Origin: Aneurinibacillus terranovensis DSM 18919
GTDB lineage: Bacteria > Bacillota > Bacilli > Aneurinibacillales > Aneurinibacillaceae
Direction: 5' to 3'
Length of the DNA: 64,000 bases
NCBI RefSeq assembly: GCF_000430625.1
Contig: NZ_AUMJ01000009.1
Coordinates: 1-64,000, forward strand
In this document: piece by piece, positions 54,204 to 63,333 of the stretch
Numbering within the stretch: the stretch's first letter is position 1
Layout: every line of letters begins with the position of its first letter
Program-made: the position numbers and the translations under genes
The notes under the pieces: generated by a model
What the model was told of the DNA's origin: nothing
Database searches by the model: none
Seen by the model: the letters and a program-made list of their open reading frames with translations, nothing else

Positions 54204-56606
54204 CTATATTCGATTCTTTTTCGCGCTTGCTACGGCAAGCTGCCCTACCGCTAACCCTCCGTCACCGGACGGGTACGTTTCCGCGCGAAAAACCGTGTAA
54301 TTTTCTTTCTGTAATAAATCGGTCAACCGCGATACAAGCAGGTGGTTTTGCATACTTCCTCCGGCCAGGATTACAATTCGCGCCTTTCTCCAGGAATCCG
54401 GCCCGGCTTTCCGCGCTTTCTGCAGCGCTTCAAAAAGCATTTGGCACACCGTTTCATGAAAAAACCAGGCTATATGTTCGGCCAATTTTTTTTCCATATC
54501 CTGTACCACCTGTGAAATGAGCCTTTTCCACTGGATGCGCAGCATGGGGGTTAGTCTGTCAGGGGTGGCCGAAACGGTTTCGAGTGAATCCCTATAGAAA
54601 GAAGGTTGATCCGATTCCTTTCCCCTTGCCCCTGTTTCCGCACACTCCATCAGACGAATCGCTGCCTGGCCGTCAAATGTCGCCATTTCACACAGTCCAA
54701 GAAGTGAGCTGACTCCATCAAATAAACGCCCGCAGCTGGACGCATAAGGCGTATTGATCCCTTTATCAATCATGTGTTTGATAAAGACGGCTTCCCCGCT
54801 TTTCCCTCTCGCCGCAAGATAGCGGTTCACCGACTCTTCGCCGCAAGCGAGATAAAGCATCGACGCACCGATTCGCCACGGCTCTTTAATCGCCGCTTCC
54901 GAACCAGGGAGGGGGATGGGATCGAGAGAAGCGACGCGGGTAAAGTCTGTGTAATTTCCATATAAAATTTCCATTCCCCACAGTGTTCCATCAAGTCCGT
55001 ATCCGGTTCCGTCAAGCACGATGCCGAAGCAGTCGTCAGTTAGCCCATGTTCAGCCATGACCGCTGCCATATGGGCGTGATGGTGCTGGACCTGGATGAG
55101 TGAGCCATTCAATTCGTTTGCCGCTTGTTTAGCATAATCCGTTGTCCAGTATAAAGGATGTGCATCGCATGCGACCGTGTCAATACCGCTGCCGAACCAA
55201 TGCTTATAGCGGCCGAGTGTAGAAAGATAGCGTTCCTGTATTTCAACGTGTGATGCTGTACCTATATAGGGACTTACATAGATTCGTTTTTTCCGCCCGA
55301 GCGCAAACGCTGCGTGCTGTTCGCCGCCAAGCGCTAAAATTCGGTCCGTTTCAAACGGAACTTCCACCGAAACAGGCACATATCCGCGCGCCCGGCGTAA
55401 AATAATAGGGGATTCCTTCTTTTCCCCGGCCTGAGCCTGCACTACGATAACGGAATCGTCAATCGGGTTAGCAATCGGTCGGTTATCGGTCAGGAGGAAA
55501 TCCGCAAGCAGCGCCGCAGACGGGTCCTCAAACCATACATGTTCCTTCGAAATAAGCGGTTGTCCGGAACGATTGGCGCTCGTCATGACGACAGCATCCA
55601 ACGTCTCATGTAACAGCAAATGATGCAGAGGTGTATAAGGAAGCATCACGCCAAGCCGACGGCTCTCAGGCGCAATGGAAGCGGCAAGCCTTTCCGCTCC
55701 CTTCCGCCGGTTAAGCAGGACAATGGGTGCTGCCTGTGACGTCAACAGCACTTCTTCCGCCTCGCTAATTTCACAAAATAAACGAACCACACTCAGGTCT
55801 TTTATCATGAGGGCGAGCGGTTTATCCGGCCTTACCTTTCGGCAGCGCAATTCCCGCACCGCTTCTTCATGGTAAGCAGAAGCGGCCAGATGGTATCCGC
55901 CCAGCCCTTTAATTGCAACGATTTTTCCTGTAGCCAGCGCATTTCTGGCCATGACAATGGGTGTATCTGACGTGTCCGTGTGCATGTCATTTTCCGACCG
56001 GATGACCCAGCCGCCCTTTTTTGTCCGTTCGTACAGCCGCAAAGAAGGGCCGCATTCCGGGCACGCAACAGGCTGAGCATGAAAACGTCTGTCAAGCGGG
56101 TTGGTGTATTCCCCTCGGCATGTATCACACATAAGAAAGGACACCATTGCAGTAGTATGCCTATCATACGGCATGTCTTCGATAATTGTATAACGCGGTC
56201 CACAATAGGTGCACGTCGTAAACGGGTACTGCGCTCTTCTATCTTTCCTGTTGTAAATATCTGCAAGGCATTCCGGGCAAACAGCGAGGTCCGGAGGGAT
56301 TTCTGTCAGACCGGTCGCGCCTTCCTCGCTTTCTAAAATAGAAAACGCCCCATACAACTGGGGTTCCACTTCCTCCTGCTTCACGCCAGTATAAATAGCG
56401 TGTGCCGGAGGATCGGCAAGCAGCTGTTCGAAGAAAAGGTCGACTTTCTCCGCTCCCGCTTCCCCCCATATCGTTACACCGGAAGAATCGTTGTATATCC
56501 AACCGGCTATCTCAAGCCGGTGTGCACGTCGATAGACTTCGGGGCGAAACCCGATTCCCTGGACGCGCCCATTGATGCAAAGCTTACGCGCAATTATGGC
56601 CGACAT
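54204..56606 (-). CDS. hypF: HypF, carbamoyltransferase
   Basis: 800 residues, full length. Domains in order: acylphosphatase (INGRVQGIGFRPEVYRRAHR, ~1-90), two zinc fingers (CPECLADIYNRKDRRAQYPF with CTYCGPRY; CDTCRGEY with CPECGPSL), YrdC-like nucleotide domain (~200-385), and Kae1/carbamoyltransferase domain (VQHHHAHMAAVMAEHGL; DGTGYGLDG; ILAGGSMQN). It turns carbamoyl phosphate into HypE-bound thiocarbamate. Its start overlaps hypB by 13 bases, and the ribosome site is weak, suggesting coupling. Confidence 0.96.
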   Translation of the reverse strand: MSAIIARKLCINGRVQGIGFRPEVYRRAHRLEIAGWIYNDSSGVTIWGEAGAEKVDLFFEQLLADPPAHAIYTGVKQEEVEPQLYGAFSILESEEGATGLTEIPPDLAVCPECLADIYNRKDRRAQYPFTTCTYCGPRYTIIEDMPYDRHTTAMVSFLMCDTCRGEYTNPLDRRFHAQPVACPECGPSLRLYERTKKGGWVIRSENDMHTDTSDTPIVMARNALATGKIVAIKGLGGYHLAASAYHEEAVRELRCRKVRPDKPLALMIKDLSVVRLFCEISEAEEVLLTSQAAPIVLLNRRKGAERLAASIAPESRRLGVMLPYTPLHHLLLHETLDAVVMTSANRSGQPLISKEHVWFEDPSAALLADFLLTDNRPIANPIDDSVIVVQAQAGEKKESPIILRRARGYVPVSVEVPFETDRILALGGEQHAAFALGRKKRIYVSPYIGTASHVEIQERYLSTLGRYKHWFGSGIDTVACDAHPLYWTTDYAKQAANELNGSLIQVQHHHAHMAAVMAEHGLTDDCFGIVLDGTGYGLDGTLWGMEILYGNYTDFTRVASLDPIPLPGSEAAIKEPWRIGASMLYLACGEESVNRYLAARGKSGEAVFIKHMIDKGINTPYASSCGRLFDGVSSLLGLCEMATFDGQAAIRLMECAETGARGKESDQPSFYRDSLETVSATPDRLTPMLRIQWKRLISQVVQDMEKKLAEHIAWFFHETVCQMLFEALQKARKAGPDSWRKARIVILAGGSMQNHLLVSRLTDLLQKENYTVFRAETYPSGDGGLAVGQLAVASAKKNRI

Positions 56607-57253
56607 ATCGCGTCACGCTTTTCTTTAATCCAGCGAATCCACGCATCGAATCCTTCGCCGGTCTTTGCAGACAGAGGAAGGATAGCAGAGGAAGGATTTA
56701 ATAGTGAAAGGTCTTGTGCAGCCTGCTCCGTATTAAAGTCAAGGTAAGGCAGGAGGTCAATTTTATTTAACAGGACAAGTTCCGTCCGGCGAAACATGTG
56801 TGGGTATTTTGGAATTTTATCGTTTCCTTCCGGTACGGAAAGAACAACAATCTTGTGATTTTGCCCAAGGTCATAGCCTGATGGGCAAACGAGATTGCCG
56901 ACATTTTCTATAAACAAAATATCAAGCACATCCATATCAAGATGTTCGTTGGCTTTTTCTACCATTCGGGCATCCAGGTGGCAGCCTCCCCCTGTATTAA
57001 GCTGCACGGTTTGGGCGCCGACCGCCCGTATCCGGTCGGCATCAAGCGTTGTTGCAAGATCGCCTTCGATAACCCCAATCCGATATTCCTTGGACAGCTC
57101 TTGAATCGTTTTTACGAGGAGGCTGGTTTTCCCCGCTCCCGGCGAACTCATGATATTCAGCACTAAAATATCGTTTTTCGCAAACATTTCCCGAAGAGCA
57201 TCGGCTGATTTTTGATTTTCCGCAAGTACACTATTTTTTACGTCTATTCTCAT
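56594..57253 (-). CDS. hypB: HypB, nickel-insertion GTPase
   Basis: 219 residues. P-loop MSSPGAGKTSLLVKTI, switch EGDLATTLDADRIR, the metal site GGGCHLDARMV (Cys-His), IENVGNLVCPSGYDLG and NKIDLLPY. It lacks both the N-terminal CxxCGC nickel site and a His-rich stretch, so it is the minimal form. With HypA it delivers nickel to the large subunit. Six bases separate it from hypA. Confidence 0.95.
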   Translation of the reverse strand: MRIDVKNSVLAENQKSADALREMFAKNDILVLNIMSSPGAGKTSLLVKTIQELSKEYRIGVIEGDLATTLDADRIRAVGAQTVQLNTGGGCHLDARMVEKANEHLDMDVLDILFIENVGNLVCPSGYDLGQNHKIVVLSVPEGNDKIPKYPHMFRRTELVLLNKIDLLPYLDFNTEQAAQDLSLLNPSSAILPLSAKTGEGFDAWIRWIKEKRDAICRP

Positions 57254-57259
57254 TGCTGT

Positions 57260-57610
57260 CTACTCCCCTTCAAAATAAAGCACCTGAAGATCTTCTCCCT
57301 GCGTAATGACACCGCCTGGCATATGGCATGACGGGCACTGCAGCAGTTTTTGATCCGGTTGATAGATTGTGCCGCAAAGCTGGCACTCTGCCCTGGTTTC
57401 TTCCCATTCAATTCGCAGTATACAGCTGGAAAAAACCTGAAACTCTTTCTGCCTGTGCAGGACATCGTAAGCAAATGTTAACGCATCCGGCATTGCATTC
57501 GATAATTCGCCGACTTTCAGGCAAATTTCACGAACGGACTTAATGTCCCTTTCGCCCGCCATCGTTCGAACCATCGTTAATGCACTTTCCATCAGTGACA
57601 TTTCATGCAT
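57260..57610 (-). CDS. hypA: HypA, nickel chaperone
   Basis: 116 residues. Met-His-Glu at the N-terminus (MHEMSLMESAL) is the nickel site. A zinc-binding loop is formed by CQLCGTIY and CPSCHMPGG. It works with HypB. Its start overlaps the end of the upstream four-Cys protein gene by eight bases. Confidence 0.95.
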   Translation of the reverse strand: MHEMSLMESALTMVRTMAGERDIKSVREICLKVGELSNAMPDALTFAYDVLHRQKEFQVFSSCILRIEWEETRAECQLCGTIYQPDQKLLQCPSCHMPGGVITQGEDLQVLYFEGE

Positions 57611-58019
57611 GAGGTTTCCTCATTTCCACATACATTTTTCCGCTTTCTTCCTTTACGCGCAACCTGGGAAAAAAAGGCGCATCTTTTCCTATTCGTTCCG
57701 CAATATTACATGGCAGACACAGGATAGCCTGATCCATGCTGCGCATCTGCAGAAGGGCGCCGCAGCTCGGACACCGGCCGATAATCGCTTCCAGCTCCCC
57801 ATTATGGTGAATATAAATCGGCTGCTTGAGCACGATTTGCTGCATAAGGTTCTGCCCTTGTTCGACGGGAGAGATTTGCACCCATGCTCTCCTTTCCATT
57901 TTCCGCTCTGCTCTTTCCCATTTTTCCGCCGTATCTTCTATAAAAGGTGCGGCAAATTCTTTGACAGAATCTATCATGGATTGAACGGATAGTTTTAAAA
58001 ACGCTCGCCGTCCATTCAT
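57603..58019 (-). CDS. Uncharacterised four-Cys protein of the hydrogenase operon
   Basis: 138 residues. The N-terminus MNGRRAFLKLSVQSMIDSVK has a twin-arginine-like RRxFLK motif but no hydrophobic stretch after it, so export is doubtful. Residues ~85-115 hold CPSCGALLQ and CLPCNIAERIG, a possible zinc ribbon or Fe site. A helical, charged middle (EDTAEKWERAERKMERRAW) precedes it. ATG 58019 overlaps the protease gene's stop (ATGA). Its position between hyaD and hypA implies a maturation or electron-transfer role. I cannot assign it to a named Hya/Hup family. Confidence 0.75.
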   Translation of the reverse strand: MNGRRAFLKLSVQSMIDSVKEFAAPFIEDTAEKWERAERKMERRAWVQISPVEQGQNLMQQIVLKQPIYIHHNGELEAIIGRCPSCGALLQMRSMDQAILCLPCNIAERIGKDAPFFPRLRVKEESGKMYVEMRKPHA

Positions 58020-58483
58020 TGACCCCACCGTTTCAGACAGCTTTCAATATGTTCCAGAATGACAGGTATTCTGCAGGTCACGGCCGGGGTTAACTCAAGG
58101 CCCCATTCTACCTGTTTCGGAACAACGCCAATAAAGTAGATATAGTCCGGCAAATGGCCGCGTATATCTGCAAGAAACAGAACTTCCTGAAAGCTTTGCT
58201 GGTGCTGGGACATTCGCATCCCGCCAAAATACGGAATCCGGTCTTTCTCCAGGCATATGACTGTCCCTGCTTCTTTGCTGGATACCACAGCATCCACAAT
58301 AATCAGGTGTGTCGATTGTTCTACAATCGGCAGCAGCTTCATTCCCTCGGTTCCACCATCCTCAATCGTGAGGCCGGGGCGTTCAGGGTGCTTTTTCCTG
58401 AACGCCTCCACGGCATGTACACCAACTCCCTCATCCTGATACAGGATATTTCCAATGCCAAGCACGGTAACCTGATGGCTCAT
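58016..58483 (-). CDS. hyaD: HyaD/HupD-type hydrogenase maturation protease
   Basis: 155 residues of peptidase family M52. VLGIGNILYQDEGVGVHAVE has the nickel-binding Glu, IVDAVVSS the Asp, and MSQHQQSFQEVL the His. It cleaves the C-terminal peptide of the large subunit once nickel is in place. That peptide is visible in the large subunit encoded upstream. The gene overlaps the cytochrome gene by four bases. Confidence 0.94.
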   Translation of the reverse strand: MSHQVTVLGIGNILYQDEGVGVHAVEAFRKKHPERPGLTIEDGGTEGMKLLPIVEQSTHLIIVDAVVSSKEAGTVICLEKDRIPYFGGMRMSQHQQSFQEVLFLADIRGHLPDYIYFIGVVPKQVEWGLELTPAVTCRIPVILEHIESCLKRWGQ

Positions 58484-59157
58484 GATACGTGATCCCCTTC
58501 GTCTACCGTTTTATAGCCTGTCAGAATGGAAGATACCGTTCCGTCTTTGTCGATCATATCTTGTCGAATGGACATATAAACATGAATGACAACAAATACC
58601 ATGATCACCCACGCAAGCCAATGGTGTACATAATGCATCCAGATACTATTGTCCGTAAATACGTGCAGCCAGCTCACCATCGCAAACGAAAAGGTTTGCG
58701 GGTGTACTTCATATAACATATAGAACCCGGTAAGCGATAAGAGAACACCACCCAGCCCTATAAACAGCAAATAGCTTGCTTCCGCCATCGGGTTATGTCC
58801 GGTGTAATGCGGATGCGCCCTATCGATAAACATATAGTAGCGTACGACCTTGTACAGGCCTATCCAAAACGACTTGCGCCAGGGACGTGTTTGCGCATAC
58901 CGGTTTCCAGCGATGGCCCAGTATAAGCGCACAAACAAATTGGCCGCAAACACGTATCCCGCCACAAAGTGTACTTCCCTCACATACCCCATCAGAAAAG
59001 CGGGAGTAGCAGATAAAGCTGTCGAGGATACAAATGGATTGCCAATATAAATACCGGTCGCCATCAAAGTCAGAATGGACAGGGCGTTGATGGCATGAAA
59101 AATCCGCACGGGAAGTTGCCACACATAGACAGTCTTGTGACCCGCATTGTGCCTCAT
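58480..59157 (-). CDS. hyaC: Ni,Fe-hydrogenase b-type cytochrome subunit
   Basis: 225 residues with four hydrophobic segments: INALSILTLMATGIYIG, VHFVAGYVFAANLFVRLYW, LLFIGLGGVLLSLTGFYMLY and WLAWVIMVFVVIHVYMSI. Haem-ligand His residues lie in RIFHAINA, REVHFVAGY and HHWLAW. It anchors the small subunit and passes electrons to quinone. It follows the large subunit gene by 11 bp with a ribosome site, and overlaps the protease gene. Confidence 0.94.
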   Translation of the reverse strand: MRHNAGHKTVYVWQLPVRIFHAINALSILTLMATGIYIGNPFVSSTALSATPAFLMGYVREVHFVAGYVFAANLFVRLYWAIAGNRYAQTRPWRKSFWIGLYKVVRYYMFIDRAHPHYTGHNPMAEASYLLFIGLGGVLLSLTGFYMLYEVHPQTFSFAMVSWLHVFTDNSIWMHYVHHWLAWVIMVFVVIHVYMSIRQDMIDKDGTVSSILTGYKTVDEGDHVS

Positions 59158-59168
59158 CTTGTTCCCTC

Positions 59169-60884
59169 CTACTCAATTTTTATGGATAGGGTTTCGTTAT
59201 TTTCCAGATCTGTTAAATGGACAGCACAGGCAAGGCATGGATCAAAGGAATGGATAATCCGCAGGATCTCAAGCGGCTGCTTCGGATCATGGACAGGAAC
59301 ATTCATAAGTGAAGCTTCATACGCTCCCTGTGTCCCTTTTTTATCACGCGGCGCCGCATTCCATGTGGTAGGAACGATCGCCTGCCAGTTTTTAATCGTG
59401 CCGTCCTGGATAATACTCCAGTGAGCAAGTGCACCGCGGGGAGCTTCCACAATGCCGACACCTTTTGCTTCTTTCGGCCAGTTCGCGGGGTCCCATTTTT
59501 CCGGATTAAATGTCACCTGATCACCAGACTTAATATTTGCGATAAATTCATCCATCATCTTCCGCAAATGTTGGCCAAGCACCCTCGTTTCAATCCCACG
59601 CGCAAACGTGCGCCCTAGCGCGGAATGAAGGGCAGATAGCGGAAGTCCGGCCCGACGCAGCGACTCTTCCATGGCAGGCTTAATATCCCTGTGATTGGTT
59701 GCATAGCCCATCATCATGCGCGCAAGCGGACCGACTTCCATCGGCTGCTCTTTCCAGCGCGGGGTTTTGATCCAACTGTATTTATTTTCTGTGTCCAGCG
59801 TGTCAAATGGCGGCTTCGGTCCGGTAAAATTAAAAATAGTTTCCCCTTGCCACGGGTGTTTGCCGGCCTCTTCCCCGCCGTTGTATGTATACCAGGAATG
59901 GTTTACAAATTCCTCAATTTCACTCTCATTCCACGGGTCGACCGGCTTAACATCATGCAGGTTTCCATCTACAATCACACCTGATGGAAACCAGAAACTT
60001 TTCCGGTCAAAGACGGACCTCTCCGGAAAATCCCCATAGCATAAGTAGTTTTGAATTCCGCCGCCATACAGCCAATCTTTATAATAGTAAGCCATGGCGT
60101 ATAAATCAGGCATATACACCTGTTCAATAAACTGGATCGCCTGGTCAATGAGATCGGAAATCATGGCTAACTGAGCCGTATTTACTGCGGTTTCGCTGTT
60201 TAAATCCAATGGAGTTGCCATGCCTCCTACCACATAATGAGGGTGTGGGTTTTTGCCTCCGAATATCGTATGGATTTTCACCAGTTCCCGCTGTTCATCA
60301 AGGGCTTCCAAATAGTGTGCCAGCAATATTAAATTCACTTCAGACGGCAACTTATATAGGGGATGGCCCCAATAGCCATTCGTAAAGATAGACAGCTGGC
60401 CGCTTTCCACGACGCGCTTTAACTTATTCTGCAGTTCTTTGAAATAACCGGGTGAGGATTTCGACCAATTCGACATTTTTTGCGCTGCGGCGCTCGCAGC
60501 TGCCGGGTCCGCTTTCAATGCAGATGCCACATCGACCCAATCGAGCGCATGCAGATGGTAGAAATGGACGATATGGTCATGCACGTAAATGACTGCATTC
60601 ATAATGTTGCGAATGTAGTTTGCGTTTTTCGGAATCTCATATTTTAAAGCGTCTTCAACCGAACGCAGCGCAGCAAGCGAATGGGTTGTCGTACAGACAC
60701 CGCAGATACGCTGGGCAAGCGCCCAGGCATCCCTCGGATCACGCCCTTTTAAGACAAGTTCAAGCCCGCGTACCATCGTCCCTGAACTGTAAGCCCCGAT
60801 AATTTTCCCCTGGTCCATTTCCGCCTCAATGCGCAGGTGACCCTCTATTCTAGTAATCGGGTCCACAACAATACGTTTAGACAT
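59169..60884 (-). CDS. hyaB: [NiFe] hydrogenase large subunit
   Basis: 571 residues. MSKRIVVDPITRIEGHLRIE begins the protein. The L1 motif RICGVCTTTHS and L2 motif DPCLACAVH bind the NiFe centre. After the final His come 15 residues (LTDLENNETLSIKIE), the peptide expected to be removed by the protease. It oxidises H2 outside the membrane, carried out with the small subunit. ATG 60884 lies within the last codons of hyaA; the longer frame has no ribosome site. Confidence 0.96.
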   Translation of the reverse strand: MSKRIVVDPITRIEGHLRIEAEMDQGKIIGAYSSGTMVRGLELVLKGRDPRDAWALAQRICGVCTTTHSLAALRSVEDALKYEIPKNANYIRNIMNAVIYVHDHIVHFYHLHALDWVDVASALKADPAAASAAAQKMSNWSKSSPGYFKELQNKLKRVVESGQLSIFTNGYWGHPLYKLPSEVNLILLAHYLEALDEQRELVKIHTIFGGKNPHPHYVVGGMATPLDLNSETAVNTAQLAMISDLIDQAIQFIEQVYMPDLYAMAYYYKDWLYGGGIQNYLCYGDFPERSVFDRKSFWFPSGVIVDGNLHDVKPVDPWNESEIEEFVNHSWYTYNGGEEAGKHPWQGETIFNFTGPKPPFDTLDTENKYSWIKTPRWKEQPMEVGPLARMMMGYATNHRDIKPAMEESLRRAGLPLSALHSALGRTFARGIETRVLGQHLRKMMDEFIANIKSGDQVTFNPEKWDPANWPKEAKGVGIVEAPRGALAHWSIIQDGTIKNWQAIVPTTWNAAPRDKKGTQGAYEASLMNVPVHDPKQPLEILRIIHSFDPCLACAVHLTDLENNETLSIKIE

Positions 60885-61989
60885 GCATGTTCTCTCCCTT
60901 CTTCTCTTCCCTATCAACCGTATTGTTCGTACGCTTTTTCGAAATAGCGGTAGCGGTTGCATGAACGGCCACCCCGGCCACTGCTGCTCCTACAGCGATG
61001 GCGCCAACCTGATCCGGGTTCAAAGGTTTACTCAGGCCCGGTAAATGCGCCTGTCGGGTAAAGAATGGGCCATTATCCCAAAAGTTTTCTTCGGAACAGC
61101 CGATACAGGGATTTCCCGATTGAATTGGAAAGCTAATTCCACCATTCCAGCGGAGCTGGGCACAGGAATTATAGGTTGTCGGGCCTTTGCAGCCCACTTT
61201 ATACAGACAGTAGCCATTTTTTGCATTTTCGTCATCAAAGCTTTCCACAAACAAACCGGCGTCAAAGTAGGCTCGGCGATTGCATGTATCGTGAATACGC
61301 TGGCTGTAGAAAGCTTTCGGTCGACCCCGGTGATCCAGCTCCGGGAGAGTCCCAAACGTAATGTAGTGCACGACAACTCCTGCCATCACTTCCGAAATAG
61401 GCGGGCAGCCAGGAACCTGGATCACCGTTTTATCGGGGATTACATCCTGAAGCCGCATAGCGCCTGTTGGATTCGGGTGCGCGGCCGCGATTCCCCCGTG
61501 TGTGGCACAGCTTCCAATTGCTACAATCGCACCGGCATTCGCCGCTGCTTCACGCACCTGCTCAGCCGCTGTGCGACCACCCGCAATAAAGAATTCATCG
61601 CGGGGAATGCTGCCCTCCACGGCCAGGATGTACTTGCCTTTATATTTTTCCATCGTTTCTTTCTTCGCACGTTCAGTTGCTTCTCCAGCTGCCGCCGTTA
61701 AATTTTCATGATAGTTCAACGAAATATAGTTTAATAACAAGTCTCCCGCCGTAGGGTGGCTTGAACGGATGAATGATTCAGAACAGCCTGTACAATCCTG
61801 ATAATGAAGCCAAATAAACGGAAGCTTCTCTTCCCGCTCCATGGCTTGTACAACGCGATCAGTCTGGCTGAAATCCAGACCCAATACAGCCGCTATCGTC
61901 GCGCACAGTTTAAGAAACTGGCGGCGGCTCATACCCGATCCCGTCATTTCCTGGTAGATCGTTTTTTTCTTTTTTTCTCTGTCGAGCAA
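60877..61989 (-). CDS. hyaA: [NiFe] hydrogenase small subunit, Tat-exported
   Basis: About 370 residues. The twin-arginine signal is SRRQFLKLCATIAAVLGLD. Proximal-cluster Cys are in DCTGCSES, GSCATHGG and VPGCPPISE; the distal and medial sites are in CNRRAYFDAG, CLYKVGCKGP and NPCIGCSEENFWD. The C-terminal hydrophobic anchor is VGAIAVGAAVAGVAVHA. It has CTGC rather than CTCC, so the extra Cys of oxygen-tolerant six-Cys clusters is absent at that position. The start is uncertain: TTG 61989 (12 bases past GGGGA) is preferred over GTG 61998 and ATG 61947. Its stop overlaps hyaB by eight bases. Confidence 0.93.
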   Translation of the reverse strand: MLDREKKKKTIYQEMTGSGMSRRQFLKLCATIAAVLGLDFSQTDRVVQAMEREEKLPFIWLHYQDCTGCSESFIRSSHPTAGDLLLNYISLNYHENLTAAAGEATERAKKETMEKYKGKYILAVEGSIPRDEFFIAGGRTAAEQVREAAANAGAIVAIGSCATHGGIAAAHPNPTGAMRLQDVIPDKTVIQVPGCPPISEVMAGVVVHYITFGTLPELDHRGRPKAFYSQRIHDTCNRRAYFDAGLFVESFDDENAKNGYCLYKVGCKGPTTYNSCAQLRWNGGISFPIQSGNPCIGCSEENFWDNGPFFTRQAHLPGLSKPLNPDQVGAIAVGAAVAGVAVHATATAISKKRTNNTVDREEKKGENMHV

Positions 61990-62058
61990 CGTAAACACTT
62001 CTCCCCTCTGCCTTTTGGTACGTTTAAAAATGATATATTGATATTTATAATCCCATAC

Positions 62059-62064
62059 ATTATA
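62059..62064 (-). promoter_or_regulatory. Probable -10 element of the hydrogenase operon
   Basis: The minus strand reads TATAAT about 70 bp upstream of hyaA. The -35 region (around CATTAA) is poor, which fits activator-dependent transcription. AGTGA-N11-TCACT, an inverted repeat further upstream near 62151, does not have the N6 spacing of Crp/Fnr sites. Confidence 0.4.
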
Positions 62065-62260
62065 CAATATTTTTTAGTAGATTAATGAATATTTGGAAAT
62101 TACATCATTTCTATAGGGGTAATATTACTATTATAGTTTTTAAAGAAAGTGACCGTCCCAATTTCACTACATCTACTAATTCGTCATAATTTAATTTGTT
62201 TAATTAACATACTTGAATTAAATATGAAACATTTATAAAACAAGTAACGTTAAAGAAACG

Positions 62261-62333
62261 GGGCATTAACTTAGTTAGTAGAACAGCTGACTCTTAATCA
62301 GCAGGTCGCAGGTTCGAACCCTGCATGCCTCAT
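62261..62333 (+). tRNA. tRNA-Lys(CTT)-like gene, probably degenerate
   Basis: Acceptor arms GGGGCAT and ATGCCTC pair fully (one G-T). The anticodon arm GCTGA-CTCTTAA-TCAGC gives anticodon CTT, and the T-arm GCAGG-TTCGAAC-CCTGC is perfect. The D-stem (ACTT against GAAC) pairs at only two positions, and the 3' end is followed by TCA rather than CCA. It may be a poorly functional or pseudo-tRNA. It is followed by its own terminator. Confidence 0.7.
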
Positions 62334-62357
62334 CATCCTTAAATAAAAGTTAGCAGA

Positions 62358-62382
62358 GCAGGGACATGGCCCCTGCTTTTTT
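62358..62382 (+). terminator. Rho-independent terminator after the tRNA
   Basis: GCAGGG and CCCTGC arms (62358-62363, 62371-62376) are followed by six Ts, 25 bp past the tRNA-like gene. Confidence 0.85.
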
Positions 62383-62641
62383 CATTTAAATCATAAAAGA
62401 CTGTCCCTCATAAAAGTTATTTACGTTCTACTTTCCTGTGTCTTCTATCATTTCACAAGTGATTACTTATTTATGAAAATTACAAAAATTGTTCATTTAC
62501 AAACGGTAATACTTAACCATCGAAAGGTTAAACTTTCTTGTACACCAATCAATGCGTTATACTTAAAGTGATATGCACGCGTTAAGCAATACAGATATAA
62601 CTTAAGAAGGGCCATCTATAACTTCAAAACAGGGGTAAAAA

Positions 62642-63319
62642 ATGAGCAACTTTCTTTCTTCGATTCCATTTTTCGCAGGGCTGTCTGAGGAAAATACCAA
62701 ATTTCTTGAGAAAATGATTATTGAACGGTTTTATCATGCCAATGAAGTGATCTTCTACGAAGGCGACCCGGCTGAGGCCGTGTTTTTTGTCAAATCCGGC
62801 AGGGTCCGTCTTGTAAAATCCACTTCTGAGGGAAAAGAATTTACTCTGTATATCCGGAAACCAGGTGACTTATTTGCCGAAGTGGCGCTGTTCAATCCAA
62901 ATGCTACATATCCGGCGACAACAACGATGATTGAAGACGGGTATCTGCTGATTCTGCGCAATGACGATCTTGAGCGATTGCTCAGGAAATCACCGGACGT
63001 AGCCATCTCAATTTTTCAGGTAATGGGCCACCGCTTGCGCACAGCGCAGACAATTCTGCGGGACGTCGCACTGTACGGAAAGCTCGGGGCCTTTTGCGCT
63101 ACTCTCCTGCGCCTCGCAAATGAGCACGGGAAAAAGACGGAAAAAGGCATTTTAATTGATTTGGACCTCACCCACCAGGAGCTGGGGACGTTTATCGGAG
63201 CCACACGGGAAAGCGTAAATCGAATTATTAACGATTTAAAAAAGCTAAAAATAATCAGTGTGGATAAAGGTCGAATTACCATTCATGATAAAGAAATGAT
63301 GGAGTCGTTTTTAAAGTAA
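62642..63319 (+). CDS. Crp/Fnr-family transcriptional regulator
   Basis: 225 residues. A cyclic-nucleotide-binding-like beta-roll (residues ~10-120; GDPAEAVFFVKSGRVRLVKS, KPGDLFAEVALFNP) is followed by a dimer helix. The winged helix-turn-helix reads DLTHQELGTFIGATRESVNR. Only one Cys is present (AFCATLL), so it cannot hold an Fnr-type 4Fe-4S. The cAMP-contacting Arg-Ser of CRP is not obvious either (FAEVALFNP). It is divergent from the hydrogenase operon, with a tRNA-like gene between, and may regulate it. Confidence 0.9.
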   Translation: MSNFLSSIPFFAGLSEENTKFLEKMIIERFYHANEVIFYEGDPAEAVFFVKSGRVRLVKSTSEGKEFTLYIRKPGDLFAEVALFNPNATYPATTTMIEDGYLLILRNDDLERLLRKSPDVAISIFQVMGHRLRTAQTILRDVALYGKLGAFCATLLRLANEHGKKTEKGILIDLDLTHQELGTFIGATRESVNRIINDLKKLKIISVDKGRITIHDKEMMESFLK

Positions 63320-63333
63320 CCGCGGGCGAGATT

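Noticed and set aside
62140-62175. Crp/Fnr operator in front of the hydrogenase operon
   Set aside because: The inverted repeat AGTGA-N11-TCACT has the wrong spacing for TGTGA-N6-TCACA.
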